Below, piece by piece: positions 1-10,757 of a DNA stretch of 64,000 bases (its first letter is position 1; each line of letters begins with the position of its first letter). A model generated the notes under the pieces. It saw only the letters and a list, made by a program, of their open reading frames with translations, was not told the origin of the DNA and searched no databases. This DNA is from Acinetobacter chinensis (GTDB lineage Bacteria; Pseudomonadota; Gammaproteobacteria; Pseudomonadales; Moraxellaceae): NCBI RefSeq assembly GCF_002165375.2, contig NZ_CP032134.1, forward strand, positions 2,046,001 to 2,110,000, given 5' to 3'. Made by a program: the position numbers and the translations under genes.

Positions 1-329
1 AGGGCTTTTCGGCATAATGCATACTTTCCTTCCGTCACAGAGTCTGTCATTTTGACATTGATACGCCAGTCGGTGCTCAGTTTACGGGCAGGTTTACGCA
101 CTTTTTCATCAATTTCATTGATTTTTTTTGCATAAACAACAGCATCCACCTCATTGATGAACTTCCATGCTTCATTCGCATACGTTGTTGCGTCATTGCT
201 TAACTTAGGTGCCGCTTTAATTTCAACCTGTTCCGCAGGTTCCTGCGCAGGCTTGCTGCATGCCTGCAACAGTAAAATTACACCAACCAATGATGTAAAC
301 AGTACACTTTTTGAGTTAAACGTCAGCAT
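1..329 (-). CDS. Partial lipoprotein, 3' end outside window
   Basis: The gene reads leftward from an ATG at 329 and is cut by the window edge after about 109 codons. The N-terminus is a lipoprotein signal peptide: a hydrophobic stretch ending in a lipobox LLQAC, with the lipidated Cys at about residue 24. The mature part starts with a Pro/Glu-rich linker and then a charged segment with no motif I recognise. The function is unknown. It is divergent from azlC, and the 103-bp gap should carry both promoters. Confidence 0.75.
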   Translation of the reverse strand, partial: MLTFNSKSVLFTSLVGVILLLQACSKPAQEPAEQVEIKAAPKLSNDATTYANEAWKFINEVDAVVYAKKINEIDEKVRKPARKLSTDWRINVKMTDSVTEGKYALCRKA

Positions 330-432
330 CTGTGAGCTACCTGGACAAACATTTGAGTAATATGCTAGTGAATTCGAGTACAATACTCAATCTTATTTGA
401 CCCTTTGTTCAATTCTCCTCTTAAGGTGTGTT

Positions 433-1173
433 GTGTCCGAACACAAAATTTCCTCTGTGCAGCCCGCCGGTTTCTGGCAAGGTGCTAAAGACAGCCAGGC
501 TATTATCTTTACTTATCTCCCTGTTTCATTTGCATTTGGTGTCTCAGCTACACAATTTGGATTTACTGCATGGGAAGCACTGTTTTTATCCTGTTCCATG
601 TACGCAGGAGCAAGCCAGTTCCTGGTCGTAGCTCTGCTGGGCAGTGGCACTTCCATATGGATGACTGCACTCACAGTGATTGCACTTGATATCCGCCATC
701 TGCTTTATGGTCCTGCCTTGCAGAACCTGATTCAGGATAAATTAAATCTGAAAAAAACCGCGATCTGGTCATGGGGACTGACTGATGAAGTTTTTGCATC
801 AGGTATGATTAAACTGTCTCAGCGACGTCAGGAATGGTCAGAATCATGGATGCTTGGACTCAGTCTGTTCAGCTGGCTGTCATGGGCTTTGGGTTCATTT
901 TTAGGGGGATTGTTTGCAGATCAGGTCACACAGCTTCCTCAGTTTTTACAGGCAGCACTGGATTTTCTGTTACCCGCACTGTTTTTAAGTTTCCTGCTTG
1001 CCGCTTTTGAAAAGAAACATACTTTCGTCGTTGCAGTATCTTTAATTGTATCGGCATTTGCCTGTTACTTTATCAGTATGTCAGCTGCTATTTTTATAGG
1101 CATCACTTCTGGAATTTTTGCCGGACTATTTAAACATTATGTTTTAAAACAGCATGATGAGACAGGTATTTGA
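433..1173 (+). CDS. azlC: AzlC-family branched-chain amino acid exporter, large subunit
   Basis: This is a 246-residue multi-pass membrane protein of the AzlC family, which works with the small subunit AzlD in export of branched-chain amino acids. The family signature is seen early: KDSQAIIFTYLPVSFAFGV followed by a CSMYAGASQF segment. I chose the GTG at 433 because AAGG lies 6 bases upstream; an in-frame TTG at 397 has no such site. azlD follows after one base, so the two are translationally linked. A second azlCD pair sits at 58572–59611 in this window. Substrate is inferred from the family only. Confidence 0.85.
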   Translation: MSEHKISSVQPAGFWQGAKDSQAIIFTYLPVSFAFGVSATQFGFTAWEALFLSCSMYAGASQFLVVALLGSGTSIWMTALTVIALDIRHLLYGPALQNLIQDKLNLKKTAIWSWGLTDEVFASGMIKLSQRRQEWSESWMLGLSLFSWLSWALGSFLGGLFADQVTQLPQFLQAALDFLLPALFLSFLLAAFEKKHTFVVAVSLIVSAFACYFISMSAAIFIGITSGIFAGLFKHYVLKQHDETGI

Positions 1174-1174
1174 G

Positions 1175-1516
1175 ATGGATTTACATATTATTGCGGTGGG
1201 TATACTGGTGGGTATTGCAAACTTTGCATCCCGTTTCGGTCCATTTTATGTGATTCAGAAAAGTCAGCAGAATACTCAAGCACGCGGTTCAACCTGGCTT
1301 AAAGTTGCATTGGGCAGTATCGGTATTGCAGCTATCAGCTCCATGCTGGTTGTTGCAACACTACCACCCTTGATTGAAACACCTGATAAAAGCTTTGCCA
1401 TGCTGGTTGGATTTATTGTCCTTGCAGGATTGTATTTTAAATTTAAACGTATTGTTCTTGCGACCTTAACAGCTGCACTGGCTTATGGACTGGTTTATAC
1501 CTATTTCCCAATCTGA
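1175..1516 (+). CDS. azlD: AzlD-family small subunit
   Basis: The protein has 113 residues and about four hydrophobic segments, and is the usual partner of AzlC. The start is taken as ATG 1175, one base after the azlC stop, with AGG 8 bases upstream; an in-frame ATG at 1154 would overlap azlC by 20 bases. The family hallmark, an early Ser/Arg in a transmembrane segment (NFASRFGPF), is visible at about residues 16–24. No strong terminator is seen after it, only a weak ATCTGCGCAGAT palindrome at 1543–1554. Confidence 0.8.
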   Translation: MDLHIIAVGILVGIANFASRFGPFYVIQKSQQNTQARGSTWLKVALGSIGIAAISSMLVVATLPPLIETPDKSFAMLVGFIVLAGLYFKFKRIVLATLTAALAYGLVYTYFPI

Positions 1517-1857
1517 TATATTCAGTCAAATGAATCAAAAATATCTGCGCAGATTTTTATAATTCACGCAGATTCAGCCTTAAAATGTAACCACGTCAGT
1601 TTTGAGGCTGTATAAATCACAGTTTAAAGTGCTGAGAGTGCTCACAATAAAGTACTCTTTAGAGTGTTTAATAAAAATAATTTTGCTTTCGGTTAAAATC
1701 ACTCCTAAAAGCCCAAGCTATAAAACACATAAAAATGAATAACATATTAAAAACAGGTTTATTCAATTGTTTGACAAAATTGATGATTTTATGTGAAACA
1801 AGGCTTAACACCTGTCTCAGTTCTGATATGCTTAAAATCCCATAAAATCAAGCATGG
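1517..1857. other. Intergenic region between azlD and purT
   Basis: This is 341 bp of AT-rich sequence. It has a short self-complementary ATCTGCGCAGAT at 1543–1554 followed by TTTT, which may be a poor azlCD terminator, and AT-rich blocks at 1660–1800 that should hold the purT promoter. I see no ORF, tRNA or known riboswitch fold. Confidence 0.4.
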
Positions 1858-1866
1858 ATGATTCTC

Positions 1867-3072
1867 ATGAGCGTGACCATCGGTACTCCCCTACAGTCTT
1901 CAGCGTTTAAAGTTTTACTGTTAGGTTCAGGAGAACTCGGTAAAGAAGTGGTGATTTCACTACAGCGACTTGGTGTAGAAGTTCACGCAGCAGACCGTTA
2001 TGAAGATGCACCTGCCATGCAAGTTGCCCATTTCTCTTATGCCTTGAATATGGCAGATCCTACAGAATTAAAAGCACTAATCGAAAAAGTTAAACCCAAT
2101 CTGATTGTTCCCGAAATTGAAGCGATTGCCACTCATGTTCTGACAGAAATTGAAGAACAGAATATTGCAACAGTCATTCCTTCAGCCAAGGCTGTTAATC
2201 TGACCATGAACCGTGAAGGTATCCGTCGCCTGGCTGCTGAAGAACTTGGACTCCCGACTTCTGCCTATCGTTTTGCCAGCACTTTAGAAAGTTTCCGTGC
2301 TGCTTGTGATGACATCGGTTATCCAAACTTTGTAAAACCTGTCATGTCATCTTCAGGTAAAGGGCAATCGCGTGTCAAAGAATATGCCGAAGTTGATGCT
2401 GCATGGGAATATGCTCAAACGGGCGGTCGTGTGAATCAAGGCACTGTAATCGTTGAATCACAGATTGATTTTGATTTTGAAATCACATTACTGACTGTCC
2501 GCTCAAAAAATCCTGAAACCGGTGAAATCGAAACTTCATACTGTGATCCAATCGGGCACCGTCAGGATTCAGGTGATTATGTTGAAAGCTGGCAGCCACA
2601 GGCAATGACCAGTGCTGCACTGGACGAGTCAAAAAGGATTGCAAACAAAGTCACCACAGCACTGGGTGGCTGCGGTATTTTTGGGGTCGAACTGTTTGTC
2701 AAAGCAGACAAAGTATGGTTTAGTGAGGTATCACCTCGCCCTCATGATACAGGACTTGTTACACTCGCTTCTCAGTTCCAGAGTGAATTTGAACTGCATG
2801 CCCGGGCTATTTTAGGTCTACCTGTTAATACTGCCCGTCACAGTGTAGCTGCAAGTGCTGTTATTTATGCAGGTACAGATGCTGAAAATCTTTCGTATTC
2901 TGGTCTGAATCTTGCTTTAGCAAATCCAGATACAGATCTACGTCTGTTTGGTAAACCCGAAGGGTTTAAACGTCGCCGTATGGGTGTCGCAACAGCTCGT
3001 GCTGAAACAACCGATCAGGCACGTGAACTTGCACAACAGGCAGCGAATCAGGTCACTGTGAACCAGAACTGA
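1867..3072 (+). CDS. purT: Formate-dependent phosphoribosylglycinamide formyltransferase PurT
   Basis: PurT is an ATP-grasp enzyme that makes formyl-GAR from GAR, formate and ATP, the folate-independent third step of purine synthesis. The 401-residue protein follows the E. coli sequence closely: [11 protein letters not shown] nucleotide fold near the N-terminus, [32 protein letters not shown] in the ATP-grasp loop, and [10 protein letters not shown] near residue 290. The start is ATG 1867, with GGA 8 bases upstream; ATG 1858 is an alternative adding three residues. It is a stand-alone gene 28 bp before glnD, on the same strand. Confidence 0.97.
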   Translation: MSVTIGTPLQSSAFKVLLLGSGELGKEVVISLQRLGVEVHAADRYEDAPAMQVAHFSYALNMADPTELKALIEKVKPNLIVPEIEAIATHVLTEIEEQNIATVIPSAKAVNLTMNREGIRRLAAEELGLPTSAYRFASTLESFRAACDDIGYPNFVKPVMSSSGKGQSRVKEYAEVDAAWEYAQTGGRVNQGTVIVESQIDFDFEITLLTVRSKNPETGEIETSYCDPIGHRQDSGDYVESWQPQAMTSAALDESKRIANKVTTALGGCGIFGVELFVKADKVWFSEVSPRPHDTGLVTLASQFQSEFELHARAILGLPVNTARHSVAASAVIYAGTDAENLSYSGLNLALANPDTDLRLFGKPEGFKRRRMGVATARAETTDQARELAQQAANQVTVNQN

Positions 3073-3100
3073 GACTTTTAAATAATACGGACCACTGTTC

Positions 3101-5767
3101 ATGATCATTACTTCACCATTACATAACTATGTGAAAGGTACTCACGACATTCAGGCGATCAATCAATGGCGAACTGATGTCGAGCAACAACTGCAGGAAA
3201 GTTATGAGCATGGACAGCCGATTCGTGAAATTATCCAGTCCCGTTCTGCTCTGATTGATGAAGCATTAAAATTTTTATGGCAGCATGCCGAACTCGAAAC
3301 AACCGACCTGGGGCTTTTTGCTGTAGGTGGATATGGTCGTCGCGAAATGCTGCCGTATTCTGATGTTGATATCATGATTTTATCTGAAGATGAAATTACT
3401 GCCGAACAGGAAAAATTAATCTCAACTTTTATTTCCTCTTTATGGGATGTCGGGAACTTTAAACCTGGGATCAGTGTACGCACCATCCGTCACTGTGTAG
3501 AAGAAGCAACCAATGATCTGACCGTCGCCACTGCCCTGATTGAAGCACGTCTGATTATCGGCAGTCAGCACCTGGCTCGATGGCCACGCCGTATTGTCTC
3601 TCAGACCTGGACGGACAGAACTTTCTATGATGCAAAAATGGAAGAACAGACCCGTCGCTATGCCCAGCATAATAATACCGAAAGCAACCTTGAGCCGGAC
3701 ATCAAAAATGCACCTGGAGGTATCCGGGATATCAACCAGATTGGCTGGATTGCAAAAAGGCATTTTCGTGTAAACCGTATTTATGACCTGGTTCATCTAG
3801 GCTTTATTTCTGAGTTTGAATTGGGCGTGCTCGAAGAAGCAGAAAGTTTTCTCTGGGAAATCCGTAATGAGCTTCACCGTCTGACAAAACGTGATGAAAA
3901 CCGTCTGCTGTTCGATTATCAACGTGAAATAGCAGCAAAGTTCGGCTATCAGAGAGAAGAAGGTAAATCACCGAACTATCCAATTGAACAGTTCATGAAG
4001 CGTTATTATCGGACGGCACAACAGGTATCCACCCTGAATGAAATGCTGCTGGCCTATTTCAATGAATCTGTCATTACGCCACGCCTGCCTGATTACGAAC
4101 GTAAAATTGAAGAAATCAATGAAAATTTCAAACTGGTGGATGGCAAACTGGCGGTCAATCACCATAAGATTTTTTCTGAAAATCCAAGTGCTATTCTTGA
4201 ACTGTTCTATCTGTTGGCAAACCGTCCTGAAATTGAAGGTATCCGTGCCAGAACGCTTCGCCTGCTGACTCTGGCAGCAAAACGTATTAACCAGAGCTTC
4301 AGAAATAATCCTGCGCATCAGGCAATGTTCATGGCAATCATCCGCTCGCCACACCGTCTGTATGACACACTGGTGGCAATGAAACGTTATGGCGTACTGG
4401 GGAACTATATTCCTGCTTTTGGTCAGATCATGGGGTTAATGCAGTATGACCTGTTCCATATTTATACCGTCGATGCACACACTCTTTTACTGATCCGAAA
4501 TCTGAACCGTTTTAAAGAACCTGAGTTTGCAAAAGATTTCCCTGTTGTCAGTTCTGTTTTCCAGCGTCTAGCACGTCGTGATATTGTCTATCTGGCTGCT
4601 ATTTTCCACGATATTGCAAAAGGTCGTGGTGGAGATCACAGTGAACTTGGTGCGGAAGATGCGATTGAGTTCTGCAGGATGCATGGTTTTACTGAACGTG
4701 AATGCAACCTGGTTGCCTGGCTGATTCAGAATCACCTGAGCATGTCTGTCACCTCTCAGAAAAAAGATATTTCAGACCCTGATGTCGTCAAAGATTTTGC
4801 TGAAAAAATGGGTGACATGGAGCACCTGGATTATCTGTATACACTGACAGTTGCAGATATCAATGCCACAAATCCTAAACTGTGGAATACATGGCGTGCT
4901 TCGCTCATGCGCCAGCTGTACACCCATGCCCGTGATGTGATCCGCTCGGGTCTAGGCCGTCCTGTCGATTATCAGATGCTGATCGAGGATACTAAATTTT
5001 CTGCCAGCGAACTTTTGGTCAATGATTTCTCCCTTGCCGATGTAGAAAAAGTCTGGCAGGAACTCGGTGATGAATATTTCCTGAAAGAGTCTGCGGACGA
5101 AATTGCATGGCATACCCGAGCCATTCTCCAGCATGGCGATAACCCTGCCCCCCTGGTGATGATGCGGGCACACCGCAAGTATGCTCAGGATGCGGTACAG
5201 CTGTTTATTTACACTCAGGACAAGCCAAACCTGTTTGCAACCACAGTGGCTGTTCTTGACCGCATGAACCTGGATGTCCAGGATGCGCGTATTATTACTG
5301 CGGTCAAAGCATTCAGCCTGGACACTTATGTTGTACTGGACCGTTTCGGCACGCTGCTGACTGATCCACAGCGTGAAGAAACTGTCACAGAGGCACTGGT
5401 AAATGCTCTGAGCCATTCAGATAAATACCCAGGTCTTATGCAGCGACGCATTCCACGTCAGTTACGCCATTTTGATATTGAAAATACAGTGGATATCACT
5501 GTAAATGAAGCACTTCAGCAAAATATGGTCGAAATTGCAACACTTGACCATCCAGGTCTGCTTGCGAAAGTCGGTGGATTATTTATGATGCAGGGGCTGG
5601 ATATTCATTCAGCCAAAATTGCAACTCTGGGCGAACGGGCAGAAGATATCTTCTTTGTCACCAAAAAAGATGGTGTCCTGATGACCGATGCCGAGTCTGA
5701 AACTTTTGCAGCACTGCTGAAATCTGCACTGGATGAAGCTTCCAGTCAGGTATGTGGACAACATTAA
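3101..5767 (+). CDS. glnD: Bifunctional PII uridylyltransferase/uridylyl-removing enzyme
   Basis: GlnD senses glutamine and adds UMP to, or removes it from, PII proteins, setting nitrogen control. The 888 residues show the whole family layout: a nucleotidyltransferase domain with GGYGRRE (76–82) and SDVD (87–90), a GlnD middle domain, an HD hydrolase domain with [13 protein letters not shown] at about 502–514, and two C-terminal ACT domains (about 700–790 and 815–888). Length matches the family. The Shine-Dalgarno site is weak. dapC starts 25 bp after its stop. Confidence 0.97.
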   Translation: MIITSPLHNYVKGTHDIQAINQWRTDVEQQLQESYEHGQPIREIIQSRSALIDEALKFLWQHAELETTDLGLFAVGGYGRREMLPYSDVDIMILSEDEITAEQEKLISTFISSLWDVGNFKPGISVRTIRHCVEEATNDLTVATALIEARLIIGSQHLARWPRRIVSQTWTDRTFYDAKMEEQTRRYAQHNNTESNLEPDIKNAPGGIRDINQIGWIAKRHFRVNRIYDLVHLGFISEFELGVLEEAESFLWEIRNELHRLTKRDENRLLFDYQREIAAKFGYQREEGKSPNYPIEQFMKRYYRTAQQVSTLNEMLLAYFNESVITPRLPDYERKIEEINENFKLVDGKLAVNHHKIFSENPSAILELFYLLANRPEIEGIRARTLRLLTLAAKRINQSFRNNPAHQAMFMAIIRSPHRLYDTLVAMKRYGVLGNYIPAFGQIMGLMQYDLFHIYTVDAHTLLLIRNLNRFKEPEFAKDFPVVSSVFQRLARRDIVYLAAIFHDIAKGRGGDHSELGAEDAIEFCRMHGFTERECNLVAWLIQNHLSMSVTSQKKDISDPDVVKDFAEKMGDMEHLDYLYTLTVADINATNPKLWNTWRASLMRQLYTHARDVIRSGLGRPVDYQMLIEDTKFSASELLVNDFSLADVEKVWQELGDEYFLKESADEIAWHTRAILQHGDNPAPLVMMRAHRKYAQDAVQLFIYTQDKPNLFATTVAVLDRMNLDVQDARIITAVKAFSLDTYVVLDRFGTLLTDPQREETVTEALVNALSHSDKYPGLMQRRIPRQLRHFDIENTVDITVNEALQQNMVEIATLDHPGLLAKVGGLFMMQGLDIHSAKIATLGERAEDIFFVTKKDGVLMTDAESETFAALLKSALDEASSQVCGQH

Positions 5768-5792
5768 CCCTAAATATATCGGTAACGATTAC

Positions 5793-6962
5793 ATGAACTC
5801 CAGTTTGTCATTATTGCACCCTTATCCGTTTGAAAAGCTGAGCAAACTTTTTCAGGATGTTAAACCTGCAGATTTACCGCTGATTCCACTGTCTATAGGT
5901 GAACCGAAGCATCCTGCACCGGAGTTTGTAAAGCAGGCAATTATTGACAATTTCCATCACCTGTCCACCTATCCAAACAGTAAAGGTCTGCCTGAACTCA
6001 GACTGAGTATTGCAGACTGGTTAAGTCAGCGATTTAAACTGAACAGTATCAGTGCTGAAGATCATGTCCTTCCCGTATCAGGGACTCGTGAAGCAATTTT
6101 TTCTTTTGTACAGGCTCTGGTCAATCGTGACGATGCACCTTATGTCGTTATGCCAAATCCTTTTTACCAGATATATGAAGGAGCAACTCTGCTTTCCGGT
6201 GCACAACCTTACTTCATTAACTGCACTGAAGAAAATGGATATCTGGGTGACTTCGATGCTGTTCCTGCCGAAGTCTGGGAAAAAACCGCACTGCTGTTTG
6301 TCTGCACCCCCGGCAACCCAACAGGTGCTGTCCTGTCCAAAGAACAGTTTAAAAAACTGATTGCTCTTTCAGATCAGTATAATTTTGTCATTGCTTCAGA
6401 CGAATGTTATTCGGAACTCTGGTTTGATCAGGCTCCAGTCGGCTTACTGGAAGTCTGTGCTGAAATGGGTCGTAACGACTATAAAAACTGTGTGGTGTTC
6501 CATTCACTGTCGAAGCGCTCCAACTTACCGGGTATGCGCTCTGGCTTCGTCGCTGGCGATGCAGCACTGATGAAACCTTATCTGAAATACCGTACTTATC
6601 ATGGCGCTGCAATGCCTGTTCAGCATCAGCTGGCTTCCATCGCCGCCTGGAATGATGAGTCGCATGTTGAAGAAAACAGAAGACTTTACCGTGCTAAATT
6701 TGACCTTTTCCAGCAGGAACTTGGCTCGTTATTACCATTACAGAAACCTGATGCAGGTTTTTATTACTGGCTTAAGGTTGATAACGATGAAACATTTGCA
6801 AAAAGGCTGATGGAACAGGCGCATATTAAAGTTCTGCCTGGTCGTTACCTGTCCAGAGAAACATCACAGGGCAATCCTGGTGAAAATCATGTCCGCATGG
6901 CTTTAGTTGCTGATATCGCACAGTGTGAACAGGTTGTTCAGCGACTGAAAAATATTCTCTGA
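5793..6962 (+). CDS. dapC: Succinyldiaminopimelate transaminase DapC
   Basis: This is a fold-type I PLP aminotransferase of 389 residues. It resembles the DapC group that acts on N-succinyl-2-amino-6-ketopimelate in lysine and meso-DAP synthesis. Visible marks are SIGEPKHPAPEFV near the start, CTPGNPTGAVL (substrate arm), SDECYSELWF, and the Schiff-base lysine K241 in HSLSKRSNLPGMRSG. I chose ATG 5793 because the longer in-frame ORF (from 5733) would overlap glnD. Placement directly after glnD is usual in this genus. A hairpin terminator follows at 6979. Confidence 0.88.
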   Translation: MNSSLSLLHPYPFEKLSKLFQDVKPADLPLIPLSIGEPKHPAPEFVKQAIIDNFHHLSTYPNSKGLPELRLSIADWLSQRFKLNSISAEDHVLPVSGTREAIFSFVQALVNRDDAPYVVMPNPFYQIYEGATLLSGAQPYFINCTEENGYLGDFDAVPAEVWEKTALLFVCTPGNPTGAVLSKEQFKKLIALSDQYNFVIASDECYSELWFDQAPVGLLEVCAEMGRNDYKNCVVFHSLSKRSNLPGMRSGFVAGDAALMKPYLKYRTYHGAAMPVQHQLASIAAWNDESHVEENRRLYRAKFDLFQQELGSLLPLQKPDAGFYYWLKVDNDETFAKRLMEQAHIKVLPGRYLSRETSQGNPGENHVRMALVADIAQCEQVVQRLKNIL

Positions 6963-6978
6963 GAAAACAGCATCAGGA

Positions 6979-7012
6979 GCCATTTTATCGACTGTATAAA
7001 ATGGCTTTTTTA
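6979..7012 (+). terminator. Rho-independent terminator of dapC
   Basis: Ten-base perfect arms GCCATTTTAT / ATAAAATGGC with a 7-base loop are followed by TTTTTT. It lies 17 bases past the dapC stop. Confidence 0.9.
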
Positions 7013-7043
7013 TCACACTTTATATCTACTGAAAGTCCCGTCA

Positions 7044-7481
7044 TTATTCTGCATTTCTGATATCCAGATCATATACCAGTGGGTAGGTCAGATATCTGTC
7101 TGCACGTGGAATCGGTTCAAGCTTCGCCAGCAGGAGTGCCTTTTTTATTTTTTCATCAATCTTCGGCTGACCAGAACCTTTGATTATTTCTGTTTCAGCA
7201 ATAATTCCTTTGGCTGCAATGACCGTCATTCTAACCCGTACAGGTGAAATTGCCTGAGACATTTCTGCTGGTGTCAGATTATAGGCTGGACGTACCACCC
7301 AACCGACATAATATTCTCTGTTCAGCAGCATGGGATCAACCGTGTAATCCTGCTTTTTTAAACTGTATTCCGGCTGTTTGGTTTTGATTGATTTCAATAA
7401 TTTATTGTATTCATGAGGTGAAGCCTGCGCCGCAGTACAGACCAGTGTCATGAATGAAGCAGATACTATTTTATTTTTCAT
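7044..7481 (-). CDS. Small exported protein with TonB C-terminal-like domain
   Basis: The protein has 145 residues. A signal peptide is clear (N-terminal KNK, hydrophobic core, cleavage likely after AQA near residue 20). The last ~70 residues look like the TonB C-terminal fold: VRMTVIAAKGIIAETEIIKGSG, a run of helix, then P-x-P and a closing beta strand. Unlike true TonB it has no inner-membrane anchor and no proline-rich spacer, so it is not expected to energise receptors itself. It is next to two oxidative-stress genes but has its own spacing. The function is not known. Confidence 0.6.
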   Translation of the reverse strand: MKNKIVSASFMTLVCTAAQASPHEYNKLLKSIKTKQPEYSLKKQDYTVDPMLLNREYYVGWVVRPAYNLTPAEMSQAISPVRVRMTVIAAKGIIAETEIIKGSGQPKIDEKIKKALLLAKLEPIPRADRYLTYPLVYDLDIRNAE

Positions 7482-7540
7482 TATCAGAATCCATTCATCA
7501 TGGGTTTTCAGGCAGCTTAAGCATAAACTGCCTGAATCAG

Positions 7541-8023
7541 TTAAGCCTGCAAAGCTTTCTGAATCTCACTCTCGATTGACTCAGGCTTTGTTGTTGGTGC
7601 AAATCGATCAATCACTTTACCATCACGCCCAATCAGAAACTTGGTAAAGTTCCACTTAATGCCATTGCCGAGTACACCTTTAGAATTATTGGTCAGATAG
7701 CGAAACAGTGCATGTGCTTCTGCTCCTTTAACATCCACTTTGGCAAACATCGGAAAATCCACACCATAGTTTTTCTGACAGAATGCACCGATCTGTTCAC
7801 TGGAACCTGGTTCCTGACCACCGAACTGATCACATGGAAAGCCTAATACCAGAAAGCCCTGATCTTTGTACTGCTCATACAGCTTCTCCAGTCCTGCATA
7901 CTGCGGCGTAAAACCACACTTGCTCGCCGTATTGACTATCAATAAAACTTTACCTTCATAATCGGCAAAAGATTTATTTTTTCCATCCAACAATTCAGCC
8001 TCAAACTGATAAATGCTCGTCAT
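7541..8023 (-). CDS. Glutathione peroxidase family protein (thiol peroxidase)
   Basis: This thioredoxin-fold peroxidase of 160 residues is of the BtuE/BsaA type and reduces hydroperoxides. The catalytic set is visible: peroxidatic C36 in [13 protein letters not shown]70 in [12 protein letters not shown], and W124–N125 in [10 protein letters not shown]. Its start codon overlaps the stop of msrB by 4 bases, so the two repair/detoxification genes are one operon with msrB first. Whether thioredoxin or glutathione is the reductant cannot be told from sequence alone. Confidence 0.92.
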   Translation of the reverse strand: MTSIYQFEAELLDGKNKSFADYEGKVLLIVNTASKCGFTPQYAGLEKLYEQYKDQGFLVLGFPCDQFGGQEPGSSEQIGAFCQKNYGVDFPMFAKVDVKGAEAHALFRYLTNNSKGVLGNGIKWNFTKFLIGRDGKVIDRFAPTTKPESIESEIQKALQA

Positions 8024-8439
8024 GGATACGTTTCCTCATCATTTTTTTCTTGTGTTTGTAATTCTAATGATGCCGAGTTGACACAATAACGCAGTCCCGT
8101 CGGCTGTGGTCCATCATGGAAAACATGTCCAAGATGGGCATCGCAATGATGACAAATAATTTCTGTTCTGACCATACCATGTGAGCTGTCCTGGCTTTCT
8201 TCAACCGCACTGCTGTTTACCGGTCTGAAAAAGCTGGGCCAGCCACTCCCACTGTCATACTTCGTCTCCGAAGAAAATAAAGGCGTGCCACAACAGCGGC
8301 ATACATAAACCCCCTCCTGTTTAGTATTCCAGTATTTACCTGTAAAAGCAGGCTCCGTCCCCTTCTGACGCGTAATGCGAAACTCATCTGGTGATAACTC
8401 TCTTTGCCATTCACGTTCCGTTTTATTGAGTTTTCCCAT
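8020..8439 (-). CDS. msrB: Peptide-methionine (R)-S-oxide reductase MsrB
   Basis: MsrB reduces the R form of methionine sulfoxide in oxidised proteins. The 139-residue protein has the two zinc CxxC pairs (C47/C50 and C96/C99), the SGSGWPSF substrate loop at about 64–70, and the catalytic C119 in RYCVNSASL. The start is the ATG at 8439, with AGGAG 7 bases upstream; the ORF could open one codon earlier at a GTG. The gene is divergent from alaA (150 bp apart) and overlaps the peroxidase gene that follows. Confidence 0.96.
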   Translation of the reverse strand: MGKLNKTEREWQRELSPDEFRITRQKGTEPAFTGKYWNTKQEGVYVCRCCGTPLFSSETKYDSGSGWPSFFRPVNSSAVEESQDSSHGMVRTEIICHHCDAHLGHVFHDGPQPTGLRYCVNSASLELQTQEKNDEETYP

Positions 8440-8589
8440 CACTAAACTCCTTTAAATCTTTGACATTCAATGTCATGCTTCAGTACATCCATATTTACGC
8501 TGGAGTGCTCTAAATTTCCAGCGATATTTAAAGATGGATTGTGCTATTTGCGTAATTATTTTTTTCACTGACAAAAACCGGATGGAGCT

Positions 8590-9825
8590 ATGTCCACATT
8601 AAGTAACACCAAGCCACGCGAAATTAAAAAATCTTCCAAGCTCGAGCATGTATGCTACGACATTCGCGGACCTGTGTTACAAGCGGCCAATGAAATGGAA
8701 GAGGCCGGACATAAGATTATTAAACTGAATATCGGTAACCCCGCCCCGTTTGGCTTTGAAGCACCTCAGGAAATCATTAATGATGTTGCTTTAAACCTGC
8801 CGAATGCCGTCGGTTATACAGATTCAAAAGGTATTTTCCCTGCACGTAAGGCAATCTGCCAGTATTATCAGCAAAAAGGCATCCTGGATCTGCATGTCAA
8901 TGATGTCTATGTCGGTAACGGTGTTTCAGAACTGATCGTTATGGCGATGCAGGGGCTGTTGGATGATGGCGATGAAATGCTGGTGCCTATGCCAGACTAT
9001 CCGTTATGGACAGCTGCCGTCAATCTGTCAGGCGGTACAGCCATTCACTATAAATGTGACGAAGAAAACTTCTGGTATCCTGATATTGCAGATATGGAGA
9101 GTAAAATCACTCCAAGTACCCGCGGTATTGTGGTTATCAATCCAAACAACCCGACAGGTGCGGTTTACCCACGTCATGTCCTGGAGCAGATTGTTGCTTT
9201 AGCGAAAAAATACGACCTGATCCTGTTCGCCGATGAGATTTACGACAAAATCGTTTATGACGGTATTGAGCATGTTTCTGTCGCTGCGCTTGCAGGTGAT
9301 CAGTTATGTATTTCCTTCAATGGTCTGTCCAAAGCATACCGTATTGCAGGATACCGCTCAGGCTGGATGGCCATTACCGGCGACAAGTCCCGTGCGCAGG
9401 ATTATATTGAAGGTCTGAACATGCTGGCTTCCATGCGTCTGTGTGCCAACCATCAGGCTCAGTATGCCATTCAGACAGCACTGGGTGGATATCAGTCCAT
9501 CAACGATCTGATCCGTCCTGGCGGTCGTCTGTATGAGCAAAGAAATATTGCGTGGGAAATGCTGAATGATATCCCTGGCGTCAGCTGTGTCAAACCTGAA
9601 GGGGCAATGTACTGCTTCCCTCGTCTTGATCCAGAAATCTATCCTGTTCAGGATGATGAAAAGCTGATGCTCGATTTCCTGCGTGCAGAAAAAGTATTAC
9701 TGGTACAGGGTACTGGATTTAACTGGCCAACACCGGATCACTTCCGCGTTGTATTCCTGCCAGCAGAAAATGAATTACGGGAAGCCCTGACCCGTTTGAG
9801 CAGATTTCTGGCAAAACTGCGTTAA
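8590..9825 (+). CDS. alaA: Glutamate–pyruvate aminotransferase AlaA
   Basis: This PLP-dependent enzyme makes alanine from pyruvate and glutamate. The 411-residue sequence tracks E. coli AlaA almost throughout: SSKLEHVCYDIRGPVL at the start, LNIGNPAPFGFEAP, NPNNPTGAVY, FADEIYDKIVYD and the PLP lysine K248 in FNGLSKAYRIAGYRSG. The family often has a slightly shorter N-terminus; here about six extra residues precede the conserved block. A good terminator follows at 9842. Confidence 0.94.
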   Translation: MSTLSNTKPREIKKSSKLEHVCYDIRGPVLQAANEMEEAGHKIIKLNIGNPAPFGFEAPQEIINDVALNLPNAVGYTDSKGIFPARKAICQYYQQKGILDLHVNDVYVGNGVSELIVMAMQGLLDDGDEMLVPMPDYPLWTAAVNLSGGTAIHYKCDEENFWYPDIADMESKITPSTRGIVVINPNNPTGAVYPRHVLEQIVALAKKYDLILFADEIYDKIVYDGIEHVSVAALAGDQLCISFNGLSKAYRIAGYRSGWMAITGDKSRAQDYIEGLNMLASMRLCANHQAQYAIQTALGGYQSINDLIRPGGRLYEQRNIAWEMLNDIPGVSCVKPEGAMYCFPRLDPEIYPVQDDEKLMLDFLRAEKVLLVQGTGFNWPTPDHFRVVFLPAENELREALTRLSRFLAKLR

Positions 9826-9841
9826 GTCAGCCTTTCATACC

Positions 9842-9870
9842 AAAAGCCGTGAATTATTCACGGCTTTTTC
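9842..9870 (+). terminator. Terminator of alaA
   Basis: AAAGCCGTGAA / TTCACGGCTTT arms with a short loop are followed by a T-rich tail. The hairpin is 17 bases past the alaA stop. Confidence 0.9.
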
Positions 9871-9954
9871 TTTTCAGGGTTAAAACCTTATACCACTTGC
9901 ATCACATCCAGGTTAAGCTGATCCATCAAGGAATTTATTTCAGGAGTATTGCCA

Positions 9955-10686
9955 ATGTCATTTAAAGTTCACATGATTGATGTTAAAAATCAGCTTCAAA
10001 ATTACATATGGCTACTCGAACATACCCCTTCACGCCAGGTCATTGCTGTAGACCCGACTGAATCTGGACTGGTTGAAGCATACTGTACCGAACATGGACT
10101 GGAACTCAGTCAGATCTGGATTACCCACTGGCATAAAGACCATACCGGGGGCGTTCCTGAGCTGATTCAGCAAAAAAATATCGCTATTTATGGTCCACGG
10201 GATGAACTCAGTAAAATACCGTTTATCAGCCATCCTTTGATGGATCATTCCACTTTCAGTTTCCAGGGGCTGAACATTGAAATTTTAGCTGTGCCTGGAC
10301 ATACGCTTGGTCATATCGTCTATTTTATTGATGAGCTTGATCTACTGTTCTGCGGTGATACTTTATTTGCAATGGGTTGTGGCAGAGTGTTTGAAGGTAC
10401 GTTCGAGCAGATGTATCACTCCCTGAACCGACTGGCAGCTTTACCTCCCCGAACTCAGGTCTACTGTACGCATGAATACACTTTATCCAATGCCAGATTT
10501 GCACTGCATGTCGAACCGGACAATAAAGAAATTCAGAAACGGTTTTCCCATGTAGAAAATCAAAGACTGCTTGGACTATGTACACTGCCAAGCACCATCG
10601 AAGCTGAACTTGAAACCAACCCATTCCTGAGAGTTGAAAGTGCAGATGAGTTTCAGAAACTGCGCGAATTAAAAGATAATTTTTAA
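9955..10686 (+). CDS. gloB: Hydroxyacylglutathione hydrolase (glyoxalase II)
   Basis: This metallo-beta-lactamase-fold enzyme splits S-lactoylglutathione in methylglyoxal detoxification. The 243-residue protein has the binuclear metal motif THWHKDH (H58, H60, D62, H63), a second HTLGH block, FCGDTLFAMGCGR, and the C-terminal HAGH segment VYCTHEYTLSNARFA. Length matches GloB. The start is ATG 9955, with AGGAG 8 bases upstream; an in-frame TTG six bases earlier is less likely. Confidence 0.92.
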   Translation: MSFKVHMIDVKNQLQNYIWLLEHTPSRQVIAVDPTESGLVEAYCTEHGLELSQIWITHWHKDHTGGVPELIQQKNIAIYGPRDELSKIPFISHPLMDHSTFSFQGLNIEILAVPGHTLGHIVYFIDELDLLFCGDTLFAMGCGRVFEGTFEQMYHSLNRLAALPPRTQVYCTHEYTLSNARFALHVEPDNKEIQKRFSHVENQRLLGLCTLPSTIEAELETNPFLRVESADEFQKLRELKDNF

Positions 10687-10702
10687 AATATACTGAATAT
10701 AG

Positions 10703-10734
10703 AAAAACCCTATTCAATCTGAATCGGGTTTTTT
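10703..10734. terminator. Bidirectional terminator between gloB and the hydrolase gene
   Basis: The A-run plus CCC..ATTCA / TGAAT..GGG hairpin has one mismatch and T-runs on both strands. It sits between convergent genes. Confidence 0.75.
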
Positions 10735-10757
10735 ATGCCATCGCTCAAACAACAATT

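Noticed and set aside
1517..1857. Purine riboswitch or small RNA before purT
   Set aside because: No recognisable aptamer core or stable terminator fold could be made out by eye.
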